Source of the DNA: Phymatolithon calcareum
Lineage: Eukaryota; Rhodophyta; Florideophyceae; Hapalidiales
Direction of reading: 5' to 3'
DNA length: 64,000 nucleotides
NCBI GenBank assembly: GCA_977006965.1
Contig: OZ345381.1
Span: 1,426,001-1,490,000 of the forward strand
This document shows positions 1 through 13,446 of this stretch, in pieces (positions within the stretch are counted from its first letter, which is position 1; every line of letters begins with the position of its first letter). The notes beneath the pieces were generated by a model. It searched no databases and was not told the origin of the DNA. It worked only from the letters and a program-made list of their open reading frames with translations. The position numbers and the translations under genes were made by a program.

Positions 1-1361
1 CGGGCGTGCCCCATTACATGCGGCCGCAGTCGAGGCTTGTGGCACAAGCAAATGGCCCTGACGAAGGTCGGCCTCCCTTCCAAGCACGCTGGATCAGTTA
101 AGCTCCATACATCGCATTGAGAACGGGGACAATTGTGACGCTCTTGATTGGGCTGGATTGAGATACACGTAGGAACAATGGTCGATCGTGCGAAGCCAGC
201 AGCAGAAGGATGGCAGACAGGAGATCATATTCATGTTAAGCCAATCTGAATACGCCAAGCTTGTAACTGAATATGATCTTTTCCTCCCTTTTCTAACGAT
301 TCAGTATTCCTCGATGCGGATTTGCAATGGTTCCGTGCGTTGTTTCTATATCCCGGCCAGGAATATCAAAAGCTCGTGCGATCAAGATCCCAACAGATGC
401 CCTATGACCGCGCGAATGAACTAAGCCAAAAACAATAGCGCAGTCAAACTGGTGAGGGCGATCACTGACCGTGGCTCTGCCCAAGGAGAAAAGACGAAAT
501 GAATAGGCGAAAGTATCAATTGACCGAACAGAGATACAAACGACATGTAAAAATGACTTCTTTGTCGAAACGGTCGGGTTGAGTCGGGCTGAAGAGGAAG
601 ATCAGCACTGAGGCCCTGAAAAACGGATCGTTACGTCAGTTTGGCTGAATCCTTTCTGCCGGAGCTGCGATCCTGCCCACTAGTCGCTCGTCCGTTTTGA
701 CTTTTTCAATGTTGTACTGACCAGCAGGTATCAATGTTTGGAGGAAAATATCAACAGTGGTGTTATCAGTCCTCAGCATTTCCTTGATACTCATTCCTAG
801 TTCATGGTTATGCACAGTGGCTTTCAACCCTCTGAGCCGGAGCAGGAACGCCGCGTCCCCTGTGGCGCGATCGCTAAACAACGAAAATCAGACGCGGCGT
901 GGATCACGAGATACACTGCCACTTCCCGCATTCTCACCGAACGCAATGGGGTATATACGAGAAGAGCAGAAAGCAATCGCGTAGCTTGTCGACCAAACCA
1001 CATCAATTTTCTTCAGTTTCGAAGCTCACTCAAATGTAGGATTTGGCTGTCGCCAAGCGTCAAACAGATTATTACTTATCTGTTGCGCACAAATGAGGAT
1101 TACGGTACATGGCTCATCGGCGTAATTCACGCCGATGAGCCAGGCATCGCGCAATTAGTGCACGCGGTCAGGACTGTGCGCTGCGTAACATAGGACTCGC
1201 AAGTAGTACTTCTTCGCCTATGTGGTCGCAGGAATGTGCATTTCAATTTCGCTCTACAGTAGTCAATTTGACAGAATGTGTACGTGTAGGATGCACAGGG
1301 AGTAGCAAAGTTGAAACTAGCACCTCGATTTCACCATCCGCCGCACTCCAGCACTGGCGTA
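1..1361. other. Left-edge region without a confident gene
   Basis: No convincing gene was found here. On the minus strand, 636-881 holds a short open stretch of plausible composition. It is preceded by a pyrimidine-rich tract ending in TTTAG, so it could be the last exon of a small spliced gene, but no upstream exon in the right phase could be found. A strong hairpin at 1110-1142 is listed separately. The rest shows no recognisable protein, RNA gene or long repeat. Confidence 0.4.
1110..1142. repeat. Perfect 14-bp inverted repeat, 5-nt loop
   Basis: The arms are TGGCTCATCGGCGT (1110-1123) and its exact reverse complement (1129-1142), separated by AATTC. The repeat lies about 220 bp upstream of the membrane-protein start codon at 1362. 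It could be an RNA hairpin, a protein-binding palindrome or a transposon scar; nothing in the sequence decides between these. Confidence 0.7.
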
Positions 1362-2282
1362 ATGGTTCTTCTCAGTGAGTCCAATTCGACCGGAACTCTT
1401 TTGTTCGCCATTTCCGTGCTTATGGAGGAAGTGGGTCTGCGCATCATTAGTTCGACTCACAACAAGCCCGCTCCACGATGCGGACGCCGTTCTATTGTGT
1501 TGCTAGGCGGCTACAACGTGGTCCGACTTCTGCTGGAGACGGAGTCGAGACAATCAGTTGGCCCCGTGTACCTAGGGGTTGTGCTACTTCTCTGCCAGAG
1601 TATGGCACGAGGCAAACGAACCAAACCAGATTGGTATTTTACCATTTTATTCGTCTACGTCACGTTGTGCGCATTCTCTGTGTATTTTTGGCTCATCGGT
1701 TTGCAAGACGTTGTTAACCATGCAAACGCAAGGAGTCTTGACAGAGAAATGAAGTGGTACCAGGTCATATTCTCTGTCTTTTCATCCTACAGATATTTTC
1801 TGGTGACAACGGTGGCACTCGCTCAGCCGCCATCCCCAAAGAAGATGACAGCTCGCCTACAAATCATTTCGTGGATTTGGTTCCTTTCTCGTATTGTTCT
1901 GCTATGGGTTGTCGTAAAGTTCACTGGAACCATTGTGGCTCCTACTCCGTGGGGTGCCCATGACGAAGTTCTGCTAGACAGTACCAACTTATTGCATCTA
2001 GTTCTTGTTGTGCAGTCGATCGGCATGTTCATCGATCAAGTTTCATATCACCTCTCCGGGAAGGACATGGAATATCTTGATTGGGACGATTTTAAGGAAC
2101 ATACGAGAACGGCAAGACAAAATTTTGTTGACGGGTTGTGCCTCTTTCGAAATGCTAATTCGAAGAGAATATTGCCGCTTGAATCTCGAAGTGCTCAAGA
2201 AGAGATATGTGATGACCAGAACGGTTGTAGCGGAGATGAAGAAAGCAATGATCACCAAAGCCGTCTTGAGCTTCCTTCTTAA
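1362..2282 (+). CDS. Multi-pass membrane protein of unknown function
   Basis: This is an open frame of 306 codons starting at the first ATG (1362); the frame stays open upstream only through a TTG. Hydrophobic segments follow one another through most of the protein, for example around residues 10-30, 50-70, 75-95, 105-130, 140-160, 170-195 and 205-230. That suggests about six or seven membrane spans. The remainder is a hydrophilic, acidic, probably cytosolic tail of about 75 residues. No family motif was recognised. The long uninterrupted frame and the regular alternation of hydrophobic blocks and loops support a real gene. A missed upstream exon is possible. Confidence 0.55.
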   Translation: MVLLSESNSTGTLLFAISVLMEEVGLRIISSTHNKPAPRCGRRSIVLLGGYNVVRLLLETESRQSVGPVYLGVVLLLCQSMARGKRTKPDWYFTILFVYVTLCAFSVYFWLIGLQDVVNHANARSLDREMKWYQVIFSVFSSYRYFLVTTVALAQPPSPKKMTARLQIISWIWFLSRIVLLWVVVKFTGTIVAPTPWGAHDEVLLDSTNLLHLVLVVQSIGMFIDQVSYHLSGKDMEYLDWDDFKEHTRTARQNFVDGLCLFRNANSKRILPLESRSAQEEICDDQNGCSGDEESNDHQSRLELPS

Positions 2283-2557
2283 AAATGCTCCCAGTACTCC
2301 ATTGAACCCAATCAATGTGCCGCTGAGCAATAAATTGATGTTCCGGCTGCTGAACGATTTATCTCTTTCTTCAAGTGTGAACGATGTCAATTTATTGATG
2401 TGTGCCTCATACGATGAACTACTTGTGGACTAGATTTCGTATAGGCGATCGCACATCTTCTTTTGTCATTCATGCATTCGTTCATTCTTTCCTTCGTTAA
2501 TTTAATGCCACAACTTACCCTAGAGCAAGTTCTCCTTATTCAAAAATTGGAGATTCC
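2283..2557. other. Short intergenic stretch
   Basis: No gene was seen. The stretch contains the 3' flank of the membrane-protein gene and pyrimidine-rich sequence near 2455-2500. Confidence 0.4.
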
Positions 2558-2917
2558 TCAACGGGTCTCTCCCTGCACAGATCTTCTACCATTTTGCCGT
2601 GCACTCTTCAGATGAATTGCAGTCGAGAGGCAGCCCGACCTGAACAGCGTCGAATTAGGTGCCCCACTGTCTCCATGGCGCCATACGGGCACTTTGCACA
2701 CTGGGTCGTTGAATAGCGGTTCAACCTCGTGTCCTTGGTGAAAGCATGCCACAATAGGACAGCAATTCACTATGAGCTGGTGAAGTGCCACCTCTGCACG
2801 TCTCTGCGAGATGTGTGGATCTTTCGGGAGCGCAGGTATAGTCACTCTATCGTCATAGATCTCGGCAGGTCGTTTTGTGAGTCGCACCCGAAAAAAACCA
2901 TTGATATCGTCATCCAA
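2558..2917 (-). pseudogene. Retroelement C-terminal fragment (zinc knuckle), frameshifted
   Basis: The minus-strand frame carries a segment resembling the C-terminal part of non-LTR retrotransposon polyproteins, downstream of the RNase H-like region: a His/Leu-rich stretch around HQLIVNCCPIVACFH. In the next frame it continues as CAKCPYGAMETVGHLIRRC. This is the C-x2-C ... ET..H ... C zinc-knuckle pattern typical of these tails. The two parts need a frameshift to join, so this is a dead fragment rather than a working gene. No upstream reverse transcriptase is visible. Confidence 0.5.
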
Positions 2918-3199
2918 CTAAGTACAGTTCTGTCACATGTGTTAAACATCATCAGTGCATGGCCCTATCGTCTTTCTAAGTTCACCGAGAATAACAGGAT
3001 ACGATAACCAAAAACCCAGAAGGCGACATGCCATTGTCAGAGAAGAACAGTTCAAGAACGATCTATTTTACATTAACAGTCTTCCTCAGACGTTCATTAA
3101 AATTCAAAAAGGTATAGAAATCGTTTACATCACAGTGTTGTTACCATAAAATCCACCCGGCTACGCAGTAAGAATGAGATGTTCGCTCTCGCAAATCGC
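2918..3199. other. 3' flank of CDC48, no gene seen
   Basis: The stretch lies between the retroelement scrap and the CDC48 stop codon. It probably contains the CDC48 3' UTR; no feature was recognised. Confidence 0.4.
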
Positions 3200-6477
<3,278 letters not shown>

Positions 6478-7917
6478 TCAGGTCCCTGTGCTGTAGTCAG
6501 GACCTAAGTACTTCTCCGCCAACAATTGAATCCGCTCCCAATTTTCCTCGTCATTACCCTCGTCGCTGATTTCAGAGGGACCACCGAGTTCGCCACCGCC
6601 CAAATCATCAGCATCAAAGTCAACGTCCAGAGCTCTGGGCAAGTCATCAAAATCTGCAACCACATGCTCCACACGAACATCATTCTTCGGCGATTCTTCT
6701 AAGGATCCTCTGTCAGCGTCCTCAGCGTCCGCGTCTTGGGTACTCCCACTGGCCGCGGCCTTCATCCCCAGTTCTTGGGGGGTATTTGCTTCCAAAGCGG
6801 CCCTGAGTGCGTCGACCTGTCCCGCCAGACGCTCCAAATTCCCGGGTGGTGCATCGATTTCGCCGCTGTGCAACACTTCACCCTCTTCCTCTGCGATGTT
6901 TGACGCCGCTCGAAAGTCGGCGACAAGCGTGTCCACAAACTCGTCCTCAGACGCGTCCGCAATGCTAGCCACGTACGTCTCCTGCCGTGCTTCCACCCTC
7001 GCCTGACACTGAAACAAAGCCGGTGGTCCCCCACGCTCCTTCGAGTACTGTGCGAGCACAAATCCAACTTCACGCACACCATCATCCGTCCTCGTTTCCT
7101 GCTGAGCCTTCCTGCGCTGCAGTTTCAAATTTCGCCTACTCTGAGAGCGAGCAATATACACCGCCGCCGCAAATCGTGCCCGCTCTCGTCCGCCAAGCAC
7201 CCAAACCCCCACAACGTCCCTGCGGTCAGCCTGCCTCAGATGCACCGGTTCGACGATGCGCGAATGCCCGCGTAGACCGCTCGGTCTTGCAAGAAACCCG
7301 ATGTCCTCGCCCTCATGCACTGGTATACCACCAGCAAGCGCAAGGGCCAGTGATACGTCCGCGACAAGGGGCCCGGTACCATCCGCGCCGTCAACAGGTA
7401 CTTGCCACATGCTGAATCTAGGAAGTTCAACCATGAGCACGAGCGATACGCCTTCCGCCCCGGCCGCTCCGGTGAGCGAGCACAGCGCAACGGTGCGGAA
7501 AATACGAAAGAGCTCAGTGGTTGGGGTGTTTGCCGCGCCGCGAGCGTTGAGTCTTCTCCATTTCAGCTGTCCTCGGCGCAGTACAGACGGTACTGCTCCG
7601 TCTTGGCACTTCACAACTGGGACGAAAACGCTACCCGCGCTCTGTCCGAGACTCGGAACTGCTACCGGTACCAATGCGTTTGCGAATAGTGTACTCGGCA
7701 GGTCTGGCGGCATCCCGTCGACATATTGACCAGAGAGAGACCCCACGACATTGCCGTCGGTGGCAGTGCGTATTCGCCGCTGTAGATCGTGCAACACGCG
7801 GGTATGCACGCGGAAGCGGGGTAGAATGCCTTTTGTTCCCGAGGATTGAGAAAGCCCGCTTTCGGCGCTTTCTTCGTCGAGGTCCGCACGGGGCCGCGGT
7901 ATGTAGGCGCTAGACAT
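6478..7917 (-). CDS. Hypothetical 479-aa protein with acidic C-terminus
   Basis: This is an intact frame from ATG 7917 to the stop at 6478. The N-terminal two thirds (about 20-280) are globular, rich in Val, Leu, Arg and Gly, with beta-like stretches (around SLVLMVELPRFSMWQVP and DVVGVWVLGG). The C-terminal third is acidic and low in complexity (Asp/Glu/Gly). The VGVWV...G...A.Y pattern weakly recalls the N-terminal region of the centriole protein STIL, but red algae lack centrioles, so this is not claimed. The gene faces TFB2 head to head across about 320 bp and may share its promoter. High GC and strong codon bias match the neighbouring housekeeping genes. Confidence 0.75.
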   Translation of the reverse strand: MSSAYIPRPRADLDEESAESGLSQSSGTKGILPRFRVHTRVLHDLQRRIRTATDGNVVGSLSGQYVDGMPPDLPSTLFANALVPVAVPSLGQSAGSVFVPVVKCQDGAVPSVLRRGQLKWRRLNARGAANTPTTELFRIFRTVALCSLTGAAGAEGVSLVLMVELPRFSMWQVPVDGADGTGPLVADVSLALALAGGIPVHEGEDIGFLARPSGLRGHSRIVEPVHLRQADRRDVVGVWVLGGRERARFAAAVYIARSQSRRNLKLQRRKAQQETRTDDGVREVGFVLAQYSKERGGPPALFQCQARVEARQETYVASIADASEDEFVDTLVADFRAASNIAEEEGEVLHSGEIDAPPGNLERLAGQVDALRAALEANTPQELGMKAAASGSTQDADAEDADRGSLEESPKNDVRVEHVVADFDDLPRALDVDFDADDLGGGELGGPSEISDEGNDEENWERIQLLAEKYLGPDYSTGT

Positions 7918-8237
7918 CTGCGTATCTCTTCTCTCGGCCAAGAATGTGACGCCTCAACATTCTCATCGTCTTTGACTGGGAAGCGATGCTGCCGCCAGAT
8001 CGGGTTACCGAAATTTTAGGTACGGGTTTTCCCTATAAAAAATATTTTCAAATTCGATCCATGAAATATACACGTACCCTCGGCAGGGTCGCCGGCCGCG
8101 ATTGGTGACGACGCCCAGCCACCGAACGGGCGGGTTTTAACCCGTCGCGGCTCTAGCGACGGGCTGAAGCGTCGTTTCTTGTTCTTTTTCTTCCCTGGTG
8201 TCAAGCACGAGATAGGTGAGCCACTTCGTGCGGAGAC
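7918..8237. promoter_or_regulatory. Divergent promoter between the 479-aa gene and TFB2
   Basis: The 320 bp separate two start codons pointing away from each other, so both promoters must lie here or overlap. The region holds a short AT-rich tract (8030-8060), a GGGTTTTAACCC palindrome near 8132-8143, and a perfect stem CCCGTCGC / GCGACGGG (8141-8148 and 8156-8163, 7-nt loop). No TATA box could be assigned with confidence. The role of the stem is inference only. Confidence 0.55.
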
Positions 8238-9698
8238 ATGCCAGGTGCCAATGCGGACGCTCGTAAAGTGGGCGCGCTGAACGAGACCATTTTCAACGAC
8301 ATCGTGCGCTGGGCGGCGCACACCCCAGAGCAACTTAACGCGCTGTATGAATCGCCCTATGCTGTACAATGTATTTTCCGAGCGCTACCTCCAATTGCTC
8401 GGCTCTACGTCTCGCGTCTCCTTTATGTGGGCCCGAGTGCCGCTGGCGCGATTGGGATCGATGGGTTTCGTGAATGTCTCCGTCGTCGCCAGCGGGCACA
8501 CGATCGACATGACCTAGCCCTCCGCGCGCTTAAGGCTTTCCGTATCCTTGTAGAAGACCGTGGTGGCGGTGGCCACCATATCGCGGAAGGCGAAGTCCGC
8601 GGCATGAAGTTGCATGAAGGATTTGCGATGCAGTTCAGGAAATGTTTGGCCGGGCATTTAGATCGTGTTTTTGGGGGCGAGGTAATGGAAACTGAGCCAG
8701 GGTCTGGAAATGTGCGAGATGCTGCCTTTCTCGATCAGTTTGCAGCAGGAAGACTAGAACGCATTCTAAACTTTTTGGTTGAGTCAAACGGATCCAACTC
8801 GCCACGAGAGAGCATTTTAAGGGCGTTGCTGCAAACCTCAATTTTGGAAGACCGTCGAGACGGCTTATGTATTACAAGTTCCGGGTTCCAATTTTTATTG
8901 AAGGACTCTTTCTCTCAAATCTGGGTCCTGCTCCGTAGCATCATCAATAACCAACACCGCGGCGATGAATTCGCCATTCTCAACTTCATCTTCAAATTGT
9001 CATTCACCAAATCAGGCGCCTTGTACTCCGATCCAGACTTAGCGCACTCGCAGCACCCACTGCTCTCAAGTCTGCACGACCTTGGCGTAATCTATCTGGA
9101 GGAGGATTTTTGCTTCCGCCCTACTTCAGTGGGAACCCAACTGCTTGCTGCGGCGAGCCGTATTTCAGCAGGACCGTCCTCTTTGACCTCGATATCTCGC
9201 ATGAAGTCCGGTTCAAGTGCAATTGGCGACATTCAAATTGTCGTCGAAACAAACTTTCGTGTGTACGCGTACACAACATCTGCGTTTCAAATGAACCTCA
9301 TCGGATTGTTCACTCACATGCGCTATCGGCTGCCTAATCTTGTCGTATGCCACCTGACTCGAGATGCAGTGCGACGCGCTCTGATTAACGGTATCAATGC
9401 AGACCAGATCATTGCCTACTTAAATGCGCACGCACATCCTCGCATGAAAAAGGGTATAATTCCGTCTAATGTCAGTGATGAAATTCGGTTGTGGGAAGGT
9501 GAGCAAGAGCGCGTACAAACAAAGAAAGGCCTGTATCTGTCTGACTTTGACAGTGCAGAAGATTTTAATCGCGTTTTGGCGTACGCGGATGAGCTTGGGG
9601 GAAGGCTATGGGCAGATCCGATTAGGAAACAAATTGTGGTTTCGGAAGATGCGGCAAACCCAGTTAGTAATTTTATTCGAGGGCAAAATATTCGATAA
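8238..9698 (+). CDS. TFB2: TFIIH subunit TFB2 / p52 (GTF2H4)
   Basis: This is a core subunit of transcription and DNA-repair factor TFIIH. It anchors and stimulates the XPB/Ssl2 helicase and pairs with the small TFB5/p8 subunit. The single-exon frame of 486 aa is close to human (462) and yeast (513) sizes. Recognisable family features are the N-terminal PEQLNALYESPYAVQCIFR block, the central SGFQFLLKDSFSQIWVLL block (near residue 215), the YAYTTSAFQMNLIGLF block (near 350), and the C-terminal ADELGGRLWADPIRKQIVV segment, which binds p8. The start at 8238 is the first ATG of the frame. It is tail to tail with the lactone dehydrogenase gene (335 bp between stops). Confidence 0.93.
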   Translation: MPGANADARKVGALNETIFNDIVRWAAHTPEQLNALYESPYAVQCIFRALPPIARLYVSRLLYVGPSAAGAIGIDGFRECLRRRQRAHDRHDLALRALKAFRILVEDRGGGGHHIAEGEVRGMKLHEGFAMQFRKCLAGHLDRVFGGEVMETEPGSGNVRDAAFLDQFAAGRLERILNFLVESNGSNSPRESILRALLQTSILEDRRDGLCITSSGFQFLLKDSFSQIWVLLRSIINNQHRGDEFAILNFIFKLSFTKSGALYSDPDLAHSQHPLLSSLHDLGVIYLEEDFCFRPTSVGTQLLAAASRISAGPSSLTSISRMKSGSSAIGDIQIVVETNFRVYAYTTSAFQMNLIGLFTHMRYRLPNLVVCHLTRDAVRRALINGINADQIIAYLNAHAHPRMKKGIIPSNVSDEIRLWEGEQERVQTKKGLYLSDFDSAEDFNRVLAYADELGGRLWADPIRKQIVVSEDAANPVSNFIRGQNIR

Positions 9699-10033
9699 AG
9701 CATAGACAGATTAGGACCAAATCGGAGCGCTTTGGTTGTCATTTCCTTCTGTCACTGTCTATCGAGGGAAAGAACTGAGGTAGCGAACGCTGCACTCGAT
9801 ATCAAGTTGCTACCGCTCTCAGCAGTAGCGTGCACGCTTGACTTGACCACTAATTCTGACGTGCGTGTGGATTTGACAACAGTCAAACCTGAAATTTTAG
9901 CCATTACCAAAGGTTTAGTCACACCATTCACAACAATCAACAACGTCGTTCACGAAAATGGTGCATCCACAAGAAAGGGTACGACGCCCGCAGTGGACAT
10001 ACAGGAGGTATGCTCTAGAGTCCTCTAACTTGT
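9699..10033. other. Shared 3' region of convergent genes
   Basis: This is 335 bp between the TFB2 and GLDH stop codons. Short frames open on both strands have no recognisable content. Both transcripts must end here, perhaps overlapping. Confidence 0.5.
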
Positions 10034-11872
10034 CTAACCCCCTTTTTCGATTCCTTCCGCAGACTTGAACATAGTCCCCTTGACCATGGACGCACCATCC
10101 AAAATAACACTCATTAAGTTACTTCCAAGTATTTCCTTCGGGTCGAATAAACTCCGTACGGCATTAAAGGCCTCCAAAGGGTACTTATCAGCCATTCGAA
10201 GTTGTAAAGCAGCTCTCTCCTCCTCGGTGCTGGGCAGTTCGATCTTAGCCCAATGCTCCACAGCCTTAATTTGCCCCCAAAACTTTTCGCATCCACGCTT
10301 ATAAGCCCTAAACGCTGTCGTGATCTTGCTTCGGGATTGAAGACATTCTTCAGTTTCCGTGGAATCTGGAAGATACATGATGATGCCGACCCACGAGTAC
10401 AACGGCGCCAATTCTCTGCTTGGTTTTTCACTGGCCGCGGACAGAGGTGAAGAACTTGGTGCAGACCATCTTTGCTCGATAGGCGCAGGGGCTGGAATAG
10501 ACTCTTCTTCAATCATTCGCAGTACGTCCTGCACGTACTTTATATCCGTTAGCCGATCATTTTCAGAAGTGACCGGAAATGCGACTTCAGAAACCCATTG
10601 CTGTCCACCGCAGTCAAACTGCAAAATCCGGTCCGACCAATCCACATAAGTCCCCTGTGACATTTTCCAAAAATGCGCTTCCGTCTCGTTCACTTTTCTC
10701 ACCCAGTCGCAATTCAAGGGATCAAGCCTGAGAAGTTCACTGCGCAATTCTGTAAAAGAGAGTTTGTTAATCGTTTCCTCTGCAACTGCACAGTCCGGAT
10801 GAGATAGAAGAAGCTGTTGAGCAGGTCGAACCCTTTCCAATTCGTCTCTTGACTTTGCATATTCGTCCTCAAATTGCTCAAGTATTTTTTCATTGCCTTC
10901 GAAAACGTTGCTCATCACAACCACCACATCATTCGTATGCGGGATCCACATATATCGCAGATGTCTATTTTCCTCCAGCCATAAATTGTGATGCCGCCGT
11001 ACGTCCTCTCGCGAAACAACAGAGATTTTCTCCACCAGTCTGTGCATCGGCACGCATTGCAACGTTACCTCTGCAACGACGCCGAGCATTCCAAGCGAAG
11101 TTCGCGCCAGTCTAAACAACGACGGGTCATCGTCTAGAATTGACAGATCAATTTCGCCAGCAGCAGGCGTGACAAGTTTAAGAGCAACAACCTGCTCATC
11201 CACTGTTGGAATTCCAGCCCCAGTGCCATGCGCGCCAACTTGAATAAAGCCACCGATTTGCTGTTCTGTAATTGAGGCGAAATTCGCCAGCGTTAATCCA
11301 TGCGGACGAAGAGCCTCCACGACCTGCGACACACGCGCACCAGCCTGAACCGTCACCTGCATTTTCTCCTTGTCCACATGTAGTACAGAATCCATTAATG
11401 CAAGATTAATCATCCCCTCTGATTGAAAGCCCAGCCCATTCGGGCTGAGTGCGGAGCCTATGGGACGCAATTTTCGACCTTCTGCGTGCGCCTCTTCCAC
11501 GATTGTCTTCAATTCTTCCAAGGATTCGGGTTGGAAGTAGCGGTTGGTGCTCACACTTTGTGTCCCCGACCAATTGACCAGTTCCACAAACTCAGGGGCT
11601 GTTGCCTCTGACCGGGGGTGTGCCTGTGAAGCGTCGCACAGAACGGCGGCCCCAGTGGTTGTGAGCAGGAAGGGCGCACAAAACAATTGCCATGAGGACC
11701 ATGCGTTGTTATACGATCCGCTCCTGGCCGAGGCAATGACTGATGCAACATGTTTCGCTTGAGATGGATGCAAGAACGAAGGGCGGATTGGCCGATTAAT
11801 GCCAGACGCTGCGCCGCTGTTTGAGAACAAACGGTTGCCTGTAGATATGCGCAAGAGTCGTTGAGAGCGCAT
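10034..11872 (-). CDS. GLDH: L-galactono-1,4-lactone dehydrogenase, mitochondrial
   Basis: This flavoenzyme makes ascorbate from L-galactono-1,4-lactone, passing electrons to cytochrome c in the mitochondrial intermembrane space. In plants it also helps assemble complex I. The intact frame of 612 aa starts at ATG 11872. The first ~40 residues (MRSQRLLRISTGNRLFSNSG...) are rich in Arg and Ser and lack acidic residues, as in a mitochondrial presequence. A hydrophobic segment follows near residue 65-80. The FAD-binding domain (about 110-290) carries GSALSPNGLGF, the GLDH form of the VAO-family motif. The C-terminal ALO domain contains PIEQRW, with the Glu and Arg implicated in substrate oxidation. 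Its presence argues for a plant-type ascorbate route rather than an animal gulonolactone oxidase. Confidence 0.95.
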   Translation of the reverse strand: MRSQRLLRISTGNRLFSNSGAASGINRPIRPSFLHPSQAKHVASVIASARSGSYNNAWSSWQLFCAPFLLTTTGAAVLCDASQAHPRSEATAPEFVELVNWSGTQSVSTNRYFQPESLEELKTIVEEAHAEGRKLRPIGSALSPNGLGFQSEGMINLALMDSVLHVDKEKMQVTVQAGARVSQVVEALRPHGLTLANFASITEQQIGGFIQVGAHGTGAGIPTVDEQVVALKLVTPAAGEIDLSILDDDPSLFRLARTSLGMLGVVAEVTLQCVPMHRLVEKISVVSREDVRRHHNLWLEENRHLRYMWIPHTNDVVVVMSNVFEGNEKILEQFEDEYAKSRDELERVRPAQQLLLSHPDCAVAEETINKLSFTELRSELLRLDPLNCDWVRKVNETEAHFWKMSQGTYVDWSDRILQFDCGGQQWVSEVAFPVTSENDRLTDIKYVQDVLRMIEEESIPAPAPIEQRWSAPSSSPLSAASEKPSRELAPLYSWVGIIMYLPDSTETEECLQSRSKITTAFRAYKRGCEKFWGQIKAVEHWAKIELPSTEEERAALQLRMADKYPLEAFNAVRSLFDPKEILGSNLMSVILDGASMVKGTMFKSAEGIEKGG

Positions 11873-12586
11873 TGCACACGAAGGTCGAGGAAGAATCACT
11901 CGAACGTGCTGATCTGGGTCTCATGCGGGATCAAAAGTTGTATACGTGTGTGCGTCTTTCATACAGTGCAAATTTGCACGGAGCGCCAAACGCATCGATT
12001 GCTGAAGAACTGTGGATTCCTGTTTAGAACTTGCCAACGCATCTGCAGACGCTTGGGGCAACTTTGCGAAGGCCATAGGGCCATGGAGAGGGACTTTCTT
12101 GGTTGAATGCTTCAATGGTGGGGTGCGACACGATCTGGCTGGATATCAAAACCTGCTGACCAAAATATGTTTGGGGGACATAATCGTCCGGATGCGGCAT
12201 CCTTCGGCGAAATCAGTGGACGCCGAAAGTGGTTTCGAAGATACAACAAATTTTGCTTTCATTCCCGCATAGACTACCATAGGTAAAAGTCACCCATGAA
12301 TTCCCGCGGAAGTCGAAAAGTCATACCAATGCATTTGTATGCAATTGCAGCACACCCGGGCTTCACTGAAGACGGCAGCGGTGTGCAAAGTAAACCCACA
12401 TAGCTGAGCTTGTCAGAAACTATATGCTGACAAAAAGAAGAACTGTTTTACTCGGTCACAAACCTAAGCACATTCAACATGCAACTGGAAAATATCACGA
12501 ACATGTTTAACTTCCGCACAAACACTGTGGTGTTGAGCTTGACGTCCGGAGTGCTGCATCATAGGAAACCCCCAATAAAGAAAAAC
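11873..12586. other. Intergenic region, no gene seen
   Basis: The stretch runs from the GLDH start to the 3' end of RedCAP. Short frames exist (for example 12012-12272 plus) but begin without ATG and match nothing. It should contain the GLDH promoter and the RedCAP 3' UTR. Confidence 0.45.
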
Positions 12587-13446
12587 CTAGTACAGAATTT
12601 TGCCCAGTCCGATATTGATGACATCGAGGATAGGGGTTCCAGTGCTAACCGCCACGCCGACGATCGAGCAAATTCCCAACATGGCCTGTAAAAAACACAA
12701 TAGCGCGCAATGCAAATTAGACATCAACAAAACCAGACAATTGCAAAACTTGAACCAAAAAATGACAAACTTACAACACGAGAGTTCCAAAGCTCAGCGT
12801 CCTTGGTAAGTCCGAATGTCAATGGTGGGAACAGTCCCGCCGGCTCCTCATCAACCTCCCCCTCCTTCAGGAGAAGCTGGTCCTGGAAAGAGAACGGGGC
12901 GATTGTGGCGGCAACGGAAACGAGAAGCACGTGAATGTGCGCGATGAGGATGATAGCACGCTCATTGGAAATGGCAACACCGTCACCAAGCTTGGCAAGC
13001 GTGCCCCACTGCGACAGGTCGAGCAATGTCGAGCCGTCGGGAATGAGACCATGGCCCTTGACATAAGCGGTAATCACAAGTGCCAAAAGGCCGAACATGG
13101 CATGACGACCCTGTTATCCACACATACAACGAGTGTCAGAATCACGAAGTTGCTCGAAAACGCTGGATGGCGCAAGTTGACGTAACAACGTGGGGAAACA
13201 TACGTTCCATCGCTCGGCCTTGACCGAAACGCCCCAGCCAAGTTTAGAAAACGGCGCGAAATCCGCCTTGAATGACTCCATTGCTCGGGTGAAGACTGGG
13301 AGCACGGTGGCCATTCGCAAAGTGCTGCTGGAAACACGCTGCACCGGGGCTGCACGAGTTCCGAAAAACGCCTTCGACGCGCATAGCGTCGGACGCGCCA
13401 CGCTCGGTCGAACGGCTGAGAATCCGGAAACGAAAGCAGTGTTCAT
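12587..13446 (-). CDS. RedCAP-type light-harvesting superfamily protein, plastid, two introns
   Basis: This is a three-helix thylakoid protein of the chlorophyll a/b-binding superfamily, in the red-lineage RedCAP group. Exons are 13446-13204, 13110-12775 and 12685-12587, all phase 0. The introns are 93 nt (GTATGT...CAG) and 89 nt (GTAAGT...CAG). The product is 225 aa. Residues 1-45 look like a transit peptide ([15 protein letters not shown]..., Ser/Arg/Ala-rich, early Phe, no signal peptide). Helix 1 carries ERWNGRHAMFG, rebuilt exactly across intron 1. Helix 2 is the [19 protein letters not shown] region. Helix 3 carries ELWNSRVAMLG, rebuilt across intron 2. The ISNERAI helix 2 and the short tail ending GKILY point to RedCAP rather than LHCR. 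Both pairs of Glu/Arg and Asn ligand positions in helices 1 and 3 are present, so the protein looks functional. Confidence 0.88.
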
